From contig CALLFA010000159.1 in NCBI GenBank assembly GCA_937997635.1, positions 1 through 39,671 of the forward strand: a stretch of DNA of 39,671 bases, written 5' to 3'. Both the position numbers and the translations under genes were made by a program. Every line of letters begins with the position of its first letter. The first letter of the stretch is position 1. The notes beneath the pieces are model-generated. The model did not search any database. It was not told the DNA's origin and worked only from the letters and a program-made list of their open reading frames with translations. Origin of the DNA: an uncultured Saprospiraceae bacterium. Its GTDB lineage: Bacteria; Bacteroidota; Bacteroidia; Chitinophagales; Saprospiraceae. Below, one piece after another: positions 11,280 to 19,938 of the stretch.

Positions 11280-12824
11280 ATGAAGCAGCTAAAAATGTGC
11301 AGCGGGATTGTCTTAGTTTGGTTTTTACTTGTACTAAATCAATCATATTCTCAGACTTATGATGAGAATGAATATCAATATTCAGAAGATTATGATATTG
11401 AATACGATGTCTACGATGACGATGAATACGATTTCGAAGACGATTACACCGAAGCCTCAGGTGACGGAGATTACATTTATAATCCAGTTACAGGAGAGTG
11501 GCAGCGAAGCTATTATTACCTAGGGAACACACTTTATTTACTTGATTTGGAGTCCGGAGAATATTATGCAGTCGGAAATTCCTACAGACAAGCAATAGGA
11601 TATCCTAATCAATACTACAATCCTTATTGGAATGGAAGATCAAGGTTTGCATTAAATGTAAATTTTGGTAGAAACTTCTACAACCCATTTTCTTTTGGGT
11701 ATGATTCATTTGGATATTACCCATACCGTCGGCGTTCATATAGTAGGAGTCCAATTTGGTACGTAGGCTTCTCCACTGGTTTTTTCAATTTTGGTTTTGG
11801 TAATAATTATGGAAGGCCTTATCGAAACCAATTCTATGGTTATAATGGCTATGGATACTATGGATATAATCAGCGATTTGGTCGAAACAGATATTTCGGT
11901 TATGGCAATAGATTTTATTCAAATCGTTATTTTGGTTTTAATAGAGCTTATAGACCAAATAGGTTCTCGCGTGGCTATGGATATAATGGGATCTATAGGA
12001 ATAACAATAGGTCTAATCGAAGATATAATTCCGATAGAAATCGATCAAGTTCTGGCAGAATAGGCTCTAGATCTGGAAGAAATCAACCTCCTGGCAGAAG
12101 TCGAAATTTTAGAAATAATCGTAGCACAGCTAGAGGAATAATTTCATCAAGGTCCTCTAACCCACTGAGTCGAGATATAACTACTAGGAATAGATCAAAT
12201 TTTTCAAATAGGCCAAGCAAACGCGTATCAAGCTCGACAAGAAGTAGAAATACTTCTCCAAACAGATTTGGTGAAGGTCGGACAAATTCTTCAAGCAGAT
12301 CTTTATTATCGTCTAGAGATATAGATCAAGGCAGAAGGTCTAGCAATATTTCTTCTTTAAGAGGCTTATCCAACGATAGTTCTCCAAGAAGATCATCATC
12401 CACTAGATCATCTAACAGCATTAGAGGTAATTCAACTGAAACCAGATCGTCATCAAACAGTTCATCAAGTAACAGATCGCCAATTAATAGATCGCCAAGC
12501 AGTAGACCCTCAAGCAATAGATCGCCAAGTAGCAGATCATCAGGTAGTAGATCGCCAAGTAGCAGATCATCAAGCAGTAGATCGTCAAGTAGTAGATCAT
12601 CAAGCAATAGATCGCCAAGTAACAGATCATCAAGCAGTAGATCGCCAATTAGCAGATCATCAAGTAGTAGATCATCAAGTAGCAGATCATCAAGTAGTAG
12701 ATCGTCAAGTAGCAGATCATCAAGCAGTAGATCGTCAAGTAGTAAGTCGTCAAGAAGTAGATCGTCAAATAGTAGATCGTCAAGTAGTAAGTCGTCAAGA
12801 AGAAGTAGGTCAAACAGTAATTAG
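11280..12824 (+). CDS. Secreted low-complexity protein: acidic/Tyr-rich head, RS-repeat tail
   Basis: The 514-residue protein has a signal peptide (MKQLKMCSGIVLVWFLLVLNQ, cut near SYSQ). It then has three compositional zones: about residues 26-65 very rich in Asp, Glu and Tyr; about 66-250 aromatic and Gly/Asn/Arg-rich (many NRYFGYG-like segments); and about 250-514 almost entirely Ser, Arg and Asn, ending in 22 pentapeptide repeats. No catalytic domain is recognisable. The opposite charge of head and tail suggests self-association or binding to acidic polymers, which is inference. The next gene (13174-13995) has the same three-part layout, so the two are probably distant paralogues. The spacer upstream (11051-11279) contains no other gene. 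Confidence 0.8.
   Translation: MKQLKMCSGIVLVWFLLVLNQSYSQTYDENEYQYSEDYDIEYDVYDDDEYDFEDDYTEASGDGDYIYNPVTGEWQRSYYYLGNTLYLLDLESGEYYAVGNSYRQAIGYPNQYYNPYWNGRSRFALNVNFGRNFYNPFSFGYDSFGYYPYRRRSYSRSPIWYVGFSTGFFNFGFGNNYGRPYRNQFYGYNGYGYYGYNQRFGRNRYFGYGNRFYSNRYFGFNRAYRPNRFSRGYGYNGIYRNNNRSNRRYNSDRNRSSSGRIGSRSGRNQPPGRSRNFRNNRSTARGIISSRSSNPLSRDITTRNRSNFSNRPSKRVSSSTRSRNTSPNRFGEGRTNSSSRSLLSSRDIDQGRRSSNISSLRGLSNDSSPRRSSSTRSSNSIRGNSTETRSSSNSSSSNRSPINRSPSSRPSSNRSPSSRSSGSRSPSSRSSSSRSSSSRSSSNRSPSNRSSSSRSPISRSSSSRSSSSRSSSSRSSSSRSSSSRSSSSKSSRSRSSNSRSSSSKSSRRSRSNSN
12474..12803 (+). repeat. 22 tandem 15-bp units encoding RS(S/P)S(S/N) pentapeptides
   Basis: Units of the form agatcatcaagtagt repeat in register with the reading frame, giving RSSSS, RSPSN and similar; two units begin with Lys instead of Arg. 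Third positions and the Ser codon family (agt/agc versus tca) vary between neighbours. Confidence 0.85.
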
Positions 12825-13146
12825 ATCATCATGACATTGTCGACAAATAGGAGATCGTAAAGTCGACCTCTGAAGTATCGAATTCAAAACAAATCATACA
12901 AATGATAGCTATTATCAGAATTAAATTCGCTCATTCTATGATACGTATGCTTATCTTTTGGATTCTAAATGTTAAAAAACACGTAATTTAGTTAAAACTA
13001 GAACCTTAAGAGGCAATTTTGCGTCATAATGGTGTACGTTTTACTTATAAAGTCTAATTGAAAAGTCAAATAGGCGATAGTTAAAAAACAGAATTAAATG
13101 CTTAGATTTCGTATATTGCAGATCAAGCATAAGTTTAAGAAAGTCA
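12825..13146 (+). other. 322-bp spacer without recognised gene
   Basis: AT-rich DNA between the two Arg/Ser-tail genes. I see no ORF with coding character, no terminator hairpin with a T-run and no exact promoter consensus. It presumably holds the promoter of the downstream gene. Confidence 0.5.
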
Positions 13147-13173
13147 ATGGATTTACACATAAAAAATATAAAT

Positions 13174-13995
13174 ATGAGAACGTTTAATATCAAGTCAACC
13201 ATTTTATCATTAATCGCACTCTTTTTTGTTGCGACAGCAGCTCAGGCTCAGTTTGATGATGTTTATTACAGTGCTTCAGATGAAGCTCATTTTGTTGAAG
13301 TTGAAGAAAAATATGTACCAGAAACTAGAAATGATTATGGTTACAGCAGCTTTGATGAAGATGATGGTTACTACTACACATCTAGAATCAGAAGATTTAG
13401 TAGACCTTCAAGTTCAATAGGTTACTTCTCACCTGTTTACACAAATGCATACAACTATGGTGGATATACCCCATTTGGGTTCAACAATGGTTTTGTGAAT
13501 AGATCAAGTGTATTTAGCAACAATGCGTTTGCTTACAGTAGATTCTCAAATCCATACATAACACCTAATAATCGAGTTTTTTCCACTTTCGGTGGAGTGA
13601 ATAACATCAACCGATTCGGTGGTGGTGGATTCTCAAATGCTTACTACTGTCCTCCAGTTGGTGGTTTTGTAACACCAAGAGCGATAAACAATAATCAAAG
13701 TACTACAAGAAATGTATCTAATGTGACTTCTGCAAGAAGATCTGGATCTGTATCTAGTTCTACTCCAAGAACCACTACTAGAACTACAAGAACTGCAAGA
13801 GACTTTAGAAGTTCTACTTCAAATTCAAGTTCAGTAAGAAGAACTAGCCCAAGAACTTCTACTAGAACGAATAGAGCAAGCAGTAGCTTTGGAAGAAGTT
13901 CTTCAACAAGATCAAGTTCTGTTAGAAGTTCAGGTTCTTCTTCAAGATCTAGTTCAGTAAGAAGCTCTGGCTCTTCTAGAGGCTCAAGAGGATAA
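13174..13995 (+). CDS. Secreted low-complexity protein with Arg/Ser/Thr-rich tail
   Basis: I prefer the ATG at 13174 over 13147 because it places a normal signal peptide (MRTFNIKSTILSLIALFFVA, cut near AQAQ) at the N-terminus; the product is then 273 residues. The mature protein starts acidic and Tyr-rich (FDDVYYSASDEAHFVEVEEK), continues with an aromatic Asn/Gly/Phe-rich centre (INRFGGGGFSNAYYCPPVGG, with one cysteine) and ends in about 100 residues of Ser, Arg and Thr. The layout parallels the preceding gene. No known domain is seen. A surface or matrix role is inferred from export and composition only. Confidence 0.78.
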   Translation: MRTFNIKSTILSLIALFFVATAAQAQFDDVYYSASDEAHFVEVEEKYVPETRNDYGYSSFDEDDGYYYTSRIRRFSRPSSSIGYFSPVYTNAYNYGGYTPFGFNNGFVNRSSVFSNNAFAYSRFSNPYITPNNRVFSTFGGVNNINRFGGGGFSNAYYCPPVGGFVTPRAINNNQSTTRNVSNVTSARRSGSVSSSTPRTTTRTTRTARDFRSSTSNSSSVRRTSPRTSTRTNRASSSFGRSSSTRSSSVRSSGSSSRSSSVRSSGSSRGSRG

Positions 13996-14027
13996 GAAAG
14001 ATTACGTTTTCAATAAGTAAATTACAT

Positions 14028-14063
14028 AAGGTGGCTGAATAAACTATTCAACCACCTTTTTTT
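14028..14063 (+). terminator. Rho-independent terminator
   Basis: A 13-bp stem with one mismatch (14028-14040 with 14046-14058, left arm aaggtggctgaat) and a 5-base loop is followed by a T-run to 14063. It serves the 13174-13995 gene. Confidence 0.88.
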
Positions 14064-14128
14064 ATGCCCATAACTATCTCGTCGTGTAGAATACTCATAA
14101 CTTACTACCATAAAACCATAGTAACTAT

Positions 14129-15673
14129 ATGTTTCGTAATACAATCATATCCACAGCACTTCTATTAAGTATTTTTAGCATATCCTATACACAAACAATA
14201 ATTGAAGCGGTACGTTATTCATCCTTTGATTATGGAAGTACAGCTAGATCAATAGGCGTAGGTGGCGCTTTTACTGCCATTGGAGCGGATATTTCCGCAT
14301 CAACCATCAATCCAGCTGGACTTGGTGAATATAGATTTGGAGAATTTGTATTTTCGTTCGGTGTAAATCTTGATAATCAAGATGCTACTCTTGGCGGACA
14401 GACAATGGGAAATTCAAAGGTAACATCTAACATAGGCGTTCTCGGCTATGTTTCCACAAACAGGCACAGATCTACTTCAGCACTAAACTATTCGAGCTTT
14501 GCCATTTCATTGAATAGATTTTTAAGTTTCGATAATGCTTTCGAGTTTCGAGGAGATACACCGGGTTCCATTACTCAGAGATTCGTTGAGAGAGCCAATA
14601 CTTTAGGGTTGAATGACCTAGATAACTTTGAAGCGGGACCTGCATTTGATACAGGAGCTATTTTTGATTTTGATGAAGATCAATTTTATGAAACTGATTT
14701 TGGTGATTTCACTGCTGTGTTGCCTAAAACACAAACAGTATCACGTGAAGGTTCTGGATCAGAATTAAACATCGGCTATGGAGCAAGTTTGAAAAGCAAT
14801 TTGTCTTTTGGTATCAATTTAGGAATTCCAATATTCACATTTACAGAGCGAAAAGAGTATTCGGAGTTTGATCAAGATAATAACATAGACTTTTTCGAAG
14901 ATTTAGAATATGTAGAAATGCTTGAGACGGCTGGTGTTGGTATAAATGCAAAAATTGGTGTCATTTATAAATTAAATAATAAAATAAAACTTTCTCTTGC
15001 TGGGCATACACCAAGTGCTATGTTTTTATCGGATGAATTTTTTACAGATTTGACCTATGCTTTCAACGATACAGGAAGTACAGAATCCTCTCTTGCACAG
15101 AGTCCTAATGGTGAATTTGAATATCAATTCACCACTCCTTGGAGAGCTATACTTGGAGGAGCCTATATTTTCACCTTAGGTGGCAATTTAGTTCAAAAGC
15201 GAAATGAAGAAGCTGCGGCATTTGCAGCAAGAAGAAAAGCTCAAACAAAAGGGTTCTTAACTGCAGAGGTCGAATTCGTCGGTTACACTAATTCCAATTT
15301 TAATCTTACAGCTAATAGTAATGATCCTTTGGATGCAGAATTTGAACAAACACTAAATAACGAAATCACGACCAGTTTAAAATCTGTACCAATAGTAAAA
15401 GTAGGTGCCGAAATAGCTAAAGGTGATTTCAGATATCGAGCAGGTGTACGATACCAACCCTCCATTTTTATAAATGACGATGCTGCGACAATTCGTTATA
15501 GTGGTGGAATCGGCATCCGCATAAACAGGGTATTTATTGATTTAGCAGCTACGTTTGATACAACTTCACTTAACTATAGTCCCTACTTTTTAGTTGACCC
15601 TACTGAAAATCAAGTCGTAAATGTTGAAGGGACACGTATCAATGCCGATTTGACTTTTGGTTATAAGATCTAG
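14129..15673 (+). CDS. Outer-membrane beta-barrel protein, FadL/OMPP1-like
   Basis: The 514-residue product has a signal peptide (MFRNTIISTALLLSIFSISY, cut near TQT). The N-terminal part resembles the OMPP1/FadL/TodX transporter family: ARSIGVGGAFTAIG followed by STINPAGLGEY. The rest alternates short amphipathic beta-strands with polar loops, as expected for a barrel, and ends in the aromatic-rich strand INADLTFGYKI. Family knowledge: FadL-type proteins pass hydrophobic molecules across the outer membrane; the substrate here is unknown. It is flanked by hairpins on both sides, so it is probably monocistronic. Confidence 0.78.
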   Translation: MFRNTIISTALLLSIFSISYTQTIIEAVRYSSFDYGSTARSIGVGGAFTAIGADISASTINPAGLGEYRFGEFVFSFGVNLDNQDATLGGQTMGNSKVTSNIGVLGYVSTNRHRSTSALNYSSFAISLNRFLSFDNAFEFRGDTPGSITQRFVERANTLGLNDLDNFEAGPAFDTGAIFDFDEDQFYETDFGDFTAVLPKTQTVSREGSGSELNIGYGASLKSNLSFGINLGIPIFTFTERKEYSEFDQDNNIDFFEDLEYVEMLETAGVGINAKIGVIYKLNNKIKLSLAGHTPSAMFLSDEFFTDLTYAFNDTGSTESSLAQSPNGEFEYQFTTPWRAILGGAYIFTLGGNLVQKRNEEAAAFAARRKAQTKGFLTAEVEFVGYTNSNFNLTANSNDPLDAEFEQTLNNEITTSLKSVPIVKVGAEIAKGDFRYRAGVRYQPSIFINDDAATIRYSGGIGIRINRVFIDLAATFDTTSLNYSPYFLVDPTENQVVNVEGTRINADLTFGYKI

Positions 15674-15684
15674 ATTAAAGATAT

Positions 15685-15717
15685 AAACCTCGGCTGATGG
15701 TTTTTCAGCCAAGGTTT
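15685..15717 (+). terminator. Hairpin after the FadL-like gene
   Basis: Arms 15685-15697 and 15705-15717 pair over 13 bp with one mismatch around a 7-base loop, 12 bases past the stop codon. Only a short T-tract follows, so termination may be weak. Confidence 0.5.
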
Positions 15718-15932
15718 ATTACTCAATTTTAATAACCAAACAATATTCTTGAGAGAATATATTTCTAGATTCTATTATATGACATAGAACTAAAACTGTG
15801 CCAATAATGTAATCTTGACTGATTAATATTAAACTTGCTAAAGAGAGTATTCACTGAATCTACACCTTCAATTTTTTAGGTGTATGATGCTTCAAAGCCT
15901 AATCCGAAAAATACTGCTCTTTCGATACATGT

Positions 15933-16089
15933 GGCATTGAAATAAACGAATTTTTGAATTTTCACCTTTGTTGCAAGTTACAAACTCGCAACTGCGCATT
16001 TTCATTTTCTTTGTTGCAAGTGCAAACCTGCAACTGCGGCATTGAAATAAACGATATTCAGTTTCGTTGGAAGTTGAAAACTCGCAAAT
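15933..16089. repeat. Intergenic hairpin repeats (gttgc...gcaac units)
   Basis: The 17-mer ggcattgaaataaacga occurs at 15933-15949 and 16038-16054. Two units starting at 15970 and 16013 have the form gttgcaagt-caaac-gcaactgcg, whose gttgc and gcaac ends can pair; a degenerate third unit begins at 16066. The 625-bp gap 15674-16298 otherwise holds the two hairpins and the nqrF fragment listed separately; I see no real gene in it. The 75-residue minus-strand ORF here is just a translation of these repeats. Confidence 0.6.
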
Positions 16090-16093
16090 GAGC

Positions 16094-16138
16094 AATAAAA
16101 AGGGGCTAAACTTATACAAAGTCTAGCCCCTTTTTTAT
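16094..16138. terminator. Bidirectional terminator, probably the original nqrF terminator
   Basis: The stem aggggcta/tagcccct (16101-16108 with 16124-16131), extended by further pairs on the loop side, is flanked by an A-run on the left and a T-run on the right, so it can act on both strands. It begins 15 bases beyond the stop codon of the nqrF 3'-end fragment at 16153, a normal spacing for that gene's own terminator. Confidence 0.8.
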
Positions 16139-16152
16139 TTGTTCAATTGATG

Positions 16153-16202
16153 CTAACCACCGAAATCATCGAAGGCGATATTTTCTTCAGGAACTCCTAA
16201 GT
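16153..16202 (-). pseudogene. Detached 3'-end fragment of nqrF (50 bp, perfect copy)
   Basis: These 50 bases are identical to 19939-19988, the last 15 codons plus stop of the intact nqrF (protein end LGVPEENIAFDDFGG). Identity stops abruptly on both sides. The fragment has no coding role; it most likely marks where the original nqrF 3' end lay before the intervening 3.7 kb was acquired. Confidence 0.92.
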
Positions 16203-16298
16203 GTAACCATTGTTGTCCGATAAATTTGAAATTAGCTATTTAATTGATCCATCCTCAAAGCCACCAACTTTTTTATGTTTTAGTACTTTTATAAGTCC

Positions 16299-17801
16299 TT
16301 ATTGATTTCTTTCCTTTAGGCATTTTATTTCTTTTTGTAGTTCAGCAATCAATAGGCTTTGTGTATCTAGCAAATGTTGTTGTTGATTCAATCTCTCGTT
16401 TTGATTATTGACCTGCGCATGCTGATCTTTGATTGCTTGAGTTAATATTGGAATCAATTGAATATAGTTGATCCCTTGTAAGTCTTGCGCCTTGCCTTCT
16501 TTATCTTCTGCAATCGAGCTTACAGACACCAATTCAGGAAAAACGGGCATGACTTCTTGGGCAATAAAACCGTATTGGATTCCTTCTGGCAACTCAAGGT
16601 TTGCAAAATTTGACTGATCAAAATTATATGTTACTGGTCTAAGATCATGAAGTTTATCAACAGCCTCATGAATGTCTAAAACGTCTTTTTTAGTTCGAAT
16701 GTCAGAGACACCAATAATTTCTCCTGTCATCCCAATGTCACCATTCACTTGTAATTCGTGTGCAGGGGCATTTGTGCCAATGCCAACATTTCCAGCCGTA
16801 TAGTAAGCGCTGCTGCCAGTATTGCTCCATAATCCACTTCCACCTCCACCTGCAGCGGTTAATGACACCCAACTGTTGCCAACACGGCCTTCCAAATCTG
16901 TTCCTGAATATCTAATGGTCCCGTTTGCGTTATCGATGGCATTTCCTAACCTGATGCCTCCATTGACGTGCAGCTTTTCTGTTAGGGCCGTCTGTCCAAT
17001 CCCAATATTTCCATTAAGACTTAGCCTAAAATGCTCGACAGCGTTAGTTGATAGCGAGACATATCTTTCGCTACCAAGTGATAAGATGCCACTTCCTTCG
17101 TCATTCACAATATACATATCAGTCCCATTAAAAGCCATTCCCGCTTTCCATATATTATTTTCTTTAAATCCATATCGGTATCCTGCTGACAAACTTATAT
17201 TCCCATCGTGAATAGTTAGTTTTTCGCTTGGCATTGTAAGACCTAATCCCAAATGACCAAATTCACTTAAAATCATTCTTGCAGTATCATTTATGCTAAA
17301 CCAGATTTTACCTCCAGCGTCAAGTGTAATATCTCCATTAACTTCATCATTCTCTAAATACATATCTTGTCCATTGTACTGGAGGTACGCCTTTCTTATT
17401 CCGCTTTCTTCCCATCCTAAATATTTACTGTCATGAAAAAACATGCCATCAGTTTTCATTACAGCACGCGAAACACTATTTGTTAAGAATCGTATATCTT
17501 CTTCAGCATTAATTCGAATATCTCCAAAATTAGATTGCAAATTTAAATTTGTTGAATTAGTGTAATCATTGAATTCCACAAGACCTAATTCTACGCCTGA
17601 CTCATTTCCAAAAAGAATTGTACTACTTGGAAATGATGATTGAGGACTAATAAACAGATCACCTTTTAAATCCAGTTTATGTGAAGATGTGGTTAAGGCA
17701 CCAATTGTCACATTACCTGTTGAGCTTTCTACCCTAACTTGTGCGAGTTGACTATTCAACAGAATGGTAAATATGATTAAAGTGCTTATAAGATATTTCA
17801 T
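16299..17801 (-). CDS. Secreted tail-fibre-like protein with Peptidase_S74 intramolecular chaperone domain
   Basis: The 500-residue product has a signal peptide (MKYLISTLIIFTILLNSQLA, then Q). Residues about 25-350 are repetitive beta-structured segments with the NVGIGT/ELQVNGDI pattern typical of trimeric tail-fibre-like proteins. The C-terminal region begins at SDIRTKKDV (Ser366) and continues with LRPVTYNF and GFIAQEV, the hallmark of the Peptidase_S74 (endosialidase chaperone) domain. Family knowledge: that domain helps trimerisation and cuts itself off before the serine. The last 40 residues form a Gln/Leu-rich coiled coil. It lies 27 bp downstream of the broken metzincin gene and is probably cotranscribed with it. 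Both sit inside the segment bounded by nqrF repeats. Confidence 0.85.
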   Translation of the reverse strand: MKYLISTLIIFTILLNSQLAQVRVESSTGNVTIGALTTSSHKLDLKGDLFISPQSSFPSSTILFGNESGVELGLVEFNDYTNSTNLNLQSNFGDIRINAEEDIRFLTNSVSRAVMKTDGMFFHDSKYLGWEESGIRKAYLQYNGQDMYLENDEVNGDITLDAGGKIWFSINDTARMILSEFGHLGLGLTMPSEKLTIHDGNISLSAGYRYGFKENNIWKAGMAFNGTDMYIVNDEGSGILSLGSERYVSLSTNAVEHFRLSLNGNIGIGQTALTEKLHVNGGIRLGNAIDNANGTIRYSGTDLEGRVGNSWVSLTAAGGGGSGLWSNTGSSAYYTAGNVGIGTNAPAHELQVNGDIGMTGEIIGVSDIRTKKDVLDIHEAVDKLHDLRPVTYNFDQSNFANLELPEGIQYGFIAQEVMPVFPELVSVSSIAEDKEGKAQDLQGINYIQLIPILTQAIKDQHAQVNNQNERLNQQQHLLDTQSLLIAELQKEIKCLKERNQ

Positions 17802-17828
17802 CTTGGATATATTTTATCAAATGAATAA

Positions 17829-19515
17829 TTAATTACAGCCATCAAGAGTAATGAGGAACCCTGCACCGGAAGGACATGCGAAGTCGCCATGGATAATGGT
17901 ATTCTCGCCTCCTGTAAACGTTGGTGTAAAACCACTAAGAATAAAACCATCATAAATGATTATTTCACGTCTGGCATCGAATGTTTCGTTACTTGTATAT
18001 GTTTCTTCCAGAGTTTCTATTTCAGGACAAGAAGTCGTATAACTGCCAATGCAACTACTCGTATAGATGGCGTTGCGGATAAGGTTTGAAGGTTGCACTC
18101 CAAAGCCAAGACTCAGATTAATCCTTGTATTTGTTAAATGACAATAACTCATCATTGAACCTCCATTTTGTGGAATAATTGGATTATTAGGATCGAAACA
18201 CGGCGTTGTAGCACTATTACCGTTGGCAGCCCAGATATTACCACAATCATCAATTTGAGTATTGTTACCATTCCAAACACAATCCTGTTTATGTGGTGAT
18301 CCAAAGACATGGCCCATTTCATGACAAAAGACATTTAATTCCCAACTAGGCAAAGTAAAGCCAAGACTAGATGAAAAAAATGGCTCAGAATATGGCGTAT
18401 TCATAACCAAGTGAAACACAGTGACTTGTTTCAGAATCAGTCCCACAAGGGGAGCCACTATCAACAAGATCACAAAAGCCACCAATGCCATTTGCTAAGC
18501 CTCCTATCCCACTTGTGGCTCCTATATAGTGACCAATATCAGCTCCTACAAGACCAATGCAGGCCCAATTGTTTAAGGCAACACCTAAATCATCAAAATT
18601 TGAAATGTTGTTAAACGGATCAAAATTTGCTGTCCAAATCAAAACTCTGTTCAGTCTTAGCGAAATGAATTCCTTTTCAAAAACACTAACTACGCCTCGA
18701 AATAAATCAAGTACAAAATCCATCGTTTGGCTTATGCTAAATCCAGCGTCTGCATATAAATCATAGTCCACTTCTACGAAGACTTCTACATTATCGCGGA
18801 CTTTTAACTTTACTCCATTAGTGGGCATATTTTGAAAAGCATTCCCAGGCATTACAAAGTCTTCAGTGTTTAAACCACAATTAAATTGTCTTTTGTTCTG
18901 CAAGTTGTTTTCATTATACAAGATATACTCGCTCTTCGTTCCTTCTAATTTAGTCATGACATAATTGCCCAAAACATCTGACGCTATAATTTCTACACCA
19001 TCATCAGAAAAAGAGACAGTGGTAAATGATTCCGGGATACCATCAATAATGCCATTATAAAAAGATCCGGGAGCCTCATATTCTATTTGCTCACCTCCAC
19101 TGGTTTCTAAAATAAAGTCCTTTGATAGGGCAACCGTTTCTTCAAGAAGTAAGTCAAAAGAATTAGTGTGATCAACTGGTACTCTTAACAAAAATTGGCT
19201 TTTCCTGTTTTCATTAGCTAAAAACGTTTTCAGCTTTTTGCTGTTAAACTCAAGTACTATAGCATTAGACACAGCTTTTTCAATTTCACTACTTTTTTCA
19301 GATTCAATCGTATTAAAATTAAACAATGAGACAATTTCCAATTCTTCTTTGTTTGTCTCTAAAAATTTTTGAGCGAGTGGCGAGTGATTAGATGTAATAA
19401 TCTGATTCTTTGTAAATGTTCTTTGCTTGATTTTTTCCAATAAGTCCTGACCTTGAATTGCATCAAAGCAAAAAAAACTAAGAACTATAAGTAGAAGATG
19501 CTTCATGTATTTCAA
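17829..19515 (-). pseudogene. Secreted metzincin metalloprotease, frameshifted
   Basis: Two overlapping minus-strand frames together make one protease of about 560 residues. The upstream frame (19515 to 18385) starts with a signal peptide (HLLLIVLSFFCFDAIQ) and a propeptide-like region; the downstream frame carries the zinc site HEMGHVFGSPH and a Met-turn-like SMMSYCH, the metzincin signature. The switch falls between about 18387 and 18430; removing one base near the GG of cttggttatg (around 18405-18410) joins SETSHCVSL to VMNTPYSEPFF. The C-terminus (REIIIYDGFILSGF, then cysteines) resembles short beta-stack modules at the ends of Bacteroidota secreted proteins; no canonical T9SS domain is evident. 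A genuine mutation, an assembly error or a +1 frameshift cannot be told apart here. Confidence 0.8.
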
Positions 19516-19614
19516 GGTTTAAGTAGATGCAAACACAGAGATTTTGTTTTAATCTAGATCAAGTAATTTTAGATTAAATTTCAATTAAAATTCTTTGAGT
19601 TTTAGTGTTGATGG

Positions 19615-19651
19615 GTGAACGGTATGGATGACTTAGTGAACGGTATGGATG
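19615..19651. repeat. Two direct copies of gtgaacggtatggatg
   Basis: Identical 16-mers at 19615-19630 and 19636-19651, separated by 5 bases, just upstream of the hairpin-rich tract. They lie in the 423-bp gene-free gap 19516-19938. No function can be assigned. Confidence 0.7.
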
Positions 19652-19755
19652 GTGTCGTTGAAATTCCAGTCTAAGCTGTCAAGGTAACTTGGAACTTAGT
19701 AAGCGGATAGGAAATAGCTGTGAAAGGTATGCTAATTCCCTTTGATACGGGACGC

Positions 19756-19938
19756 CCTCAAGAACGACTTCCCTTGAGGCAGGCGGCCTTACGAGCACAT
19801 CTTTCTCTTGAGAATGCCTTCAAGGATGTAAGAGGCGAGACTGACTTTTTCCTTGGAGCGAAATGCGATCAAGGACAATGGGGCGGGACTCTTTCTTTAG
19901 ACGGAACGCCTTTAAGAAAGAGTTAAGCCCTTTTTTTT
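19756..19938 (+). other. Hairpin-rich, GC-richer non-coding tract ending in a terminator (candidate structured RNA)
   Basis: Successive self-complementary pairs are visible: 19756-19762 with 19773-19779 (cctcaag/cttgagg), 19807-19811 with 19820-19824, 19850-19855 with 19870-19875 (tccttg/caagga), and the terminator stem 19881-19929. The tract is less AT-rich than its surroundings. A 68-codon ORF across it (19720-19926) has no recognisable domain and reads like translated palindromes. It could be a small plus-strand RNA or a repetitive palindromic element; no promoter was identified. Confidence 0.4.
19881..19938 (+). terminator. Long plus-strand hairpin with T-run
   Basis: Arms 19881-19897 and 19913-19929 pair over 17 positions with 3 mismatches (core actctttctt/aagaaagagt) and are followed by eight T residues at 19931-19938. 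The T-run is only on the plus strand, so it would stop a transcript from the hairpin-rich tract rather than the converging nqr operon. Confidence 0.7.

Noticed and set aside
12326..12607. Minus-strand ORF rich in Leu and Asp over the Arg/Ser tail gene
   Set aside because: Shadow of the 15-bp repeat; the plus frame has a signal peptide and full-length context.
15892..16119. 75-codon minus-strand ORF
   Set aside because: It is a translation of the intergenic hairpin repeats (YRLFQC and similar recurring pieces), with no start context or domain.
19720..19926. 68-codon plus-strand ORF in the hairpin-rich tract
   Set aside because: It spans successive palindromes and ends in the terminator stem; no recognisable domain. 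Treated as non-coding, though not excluded as a small peptide.
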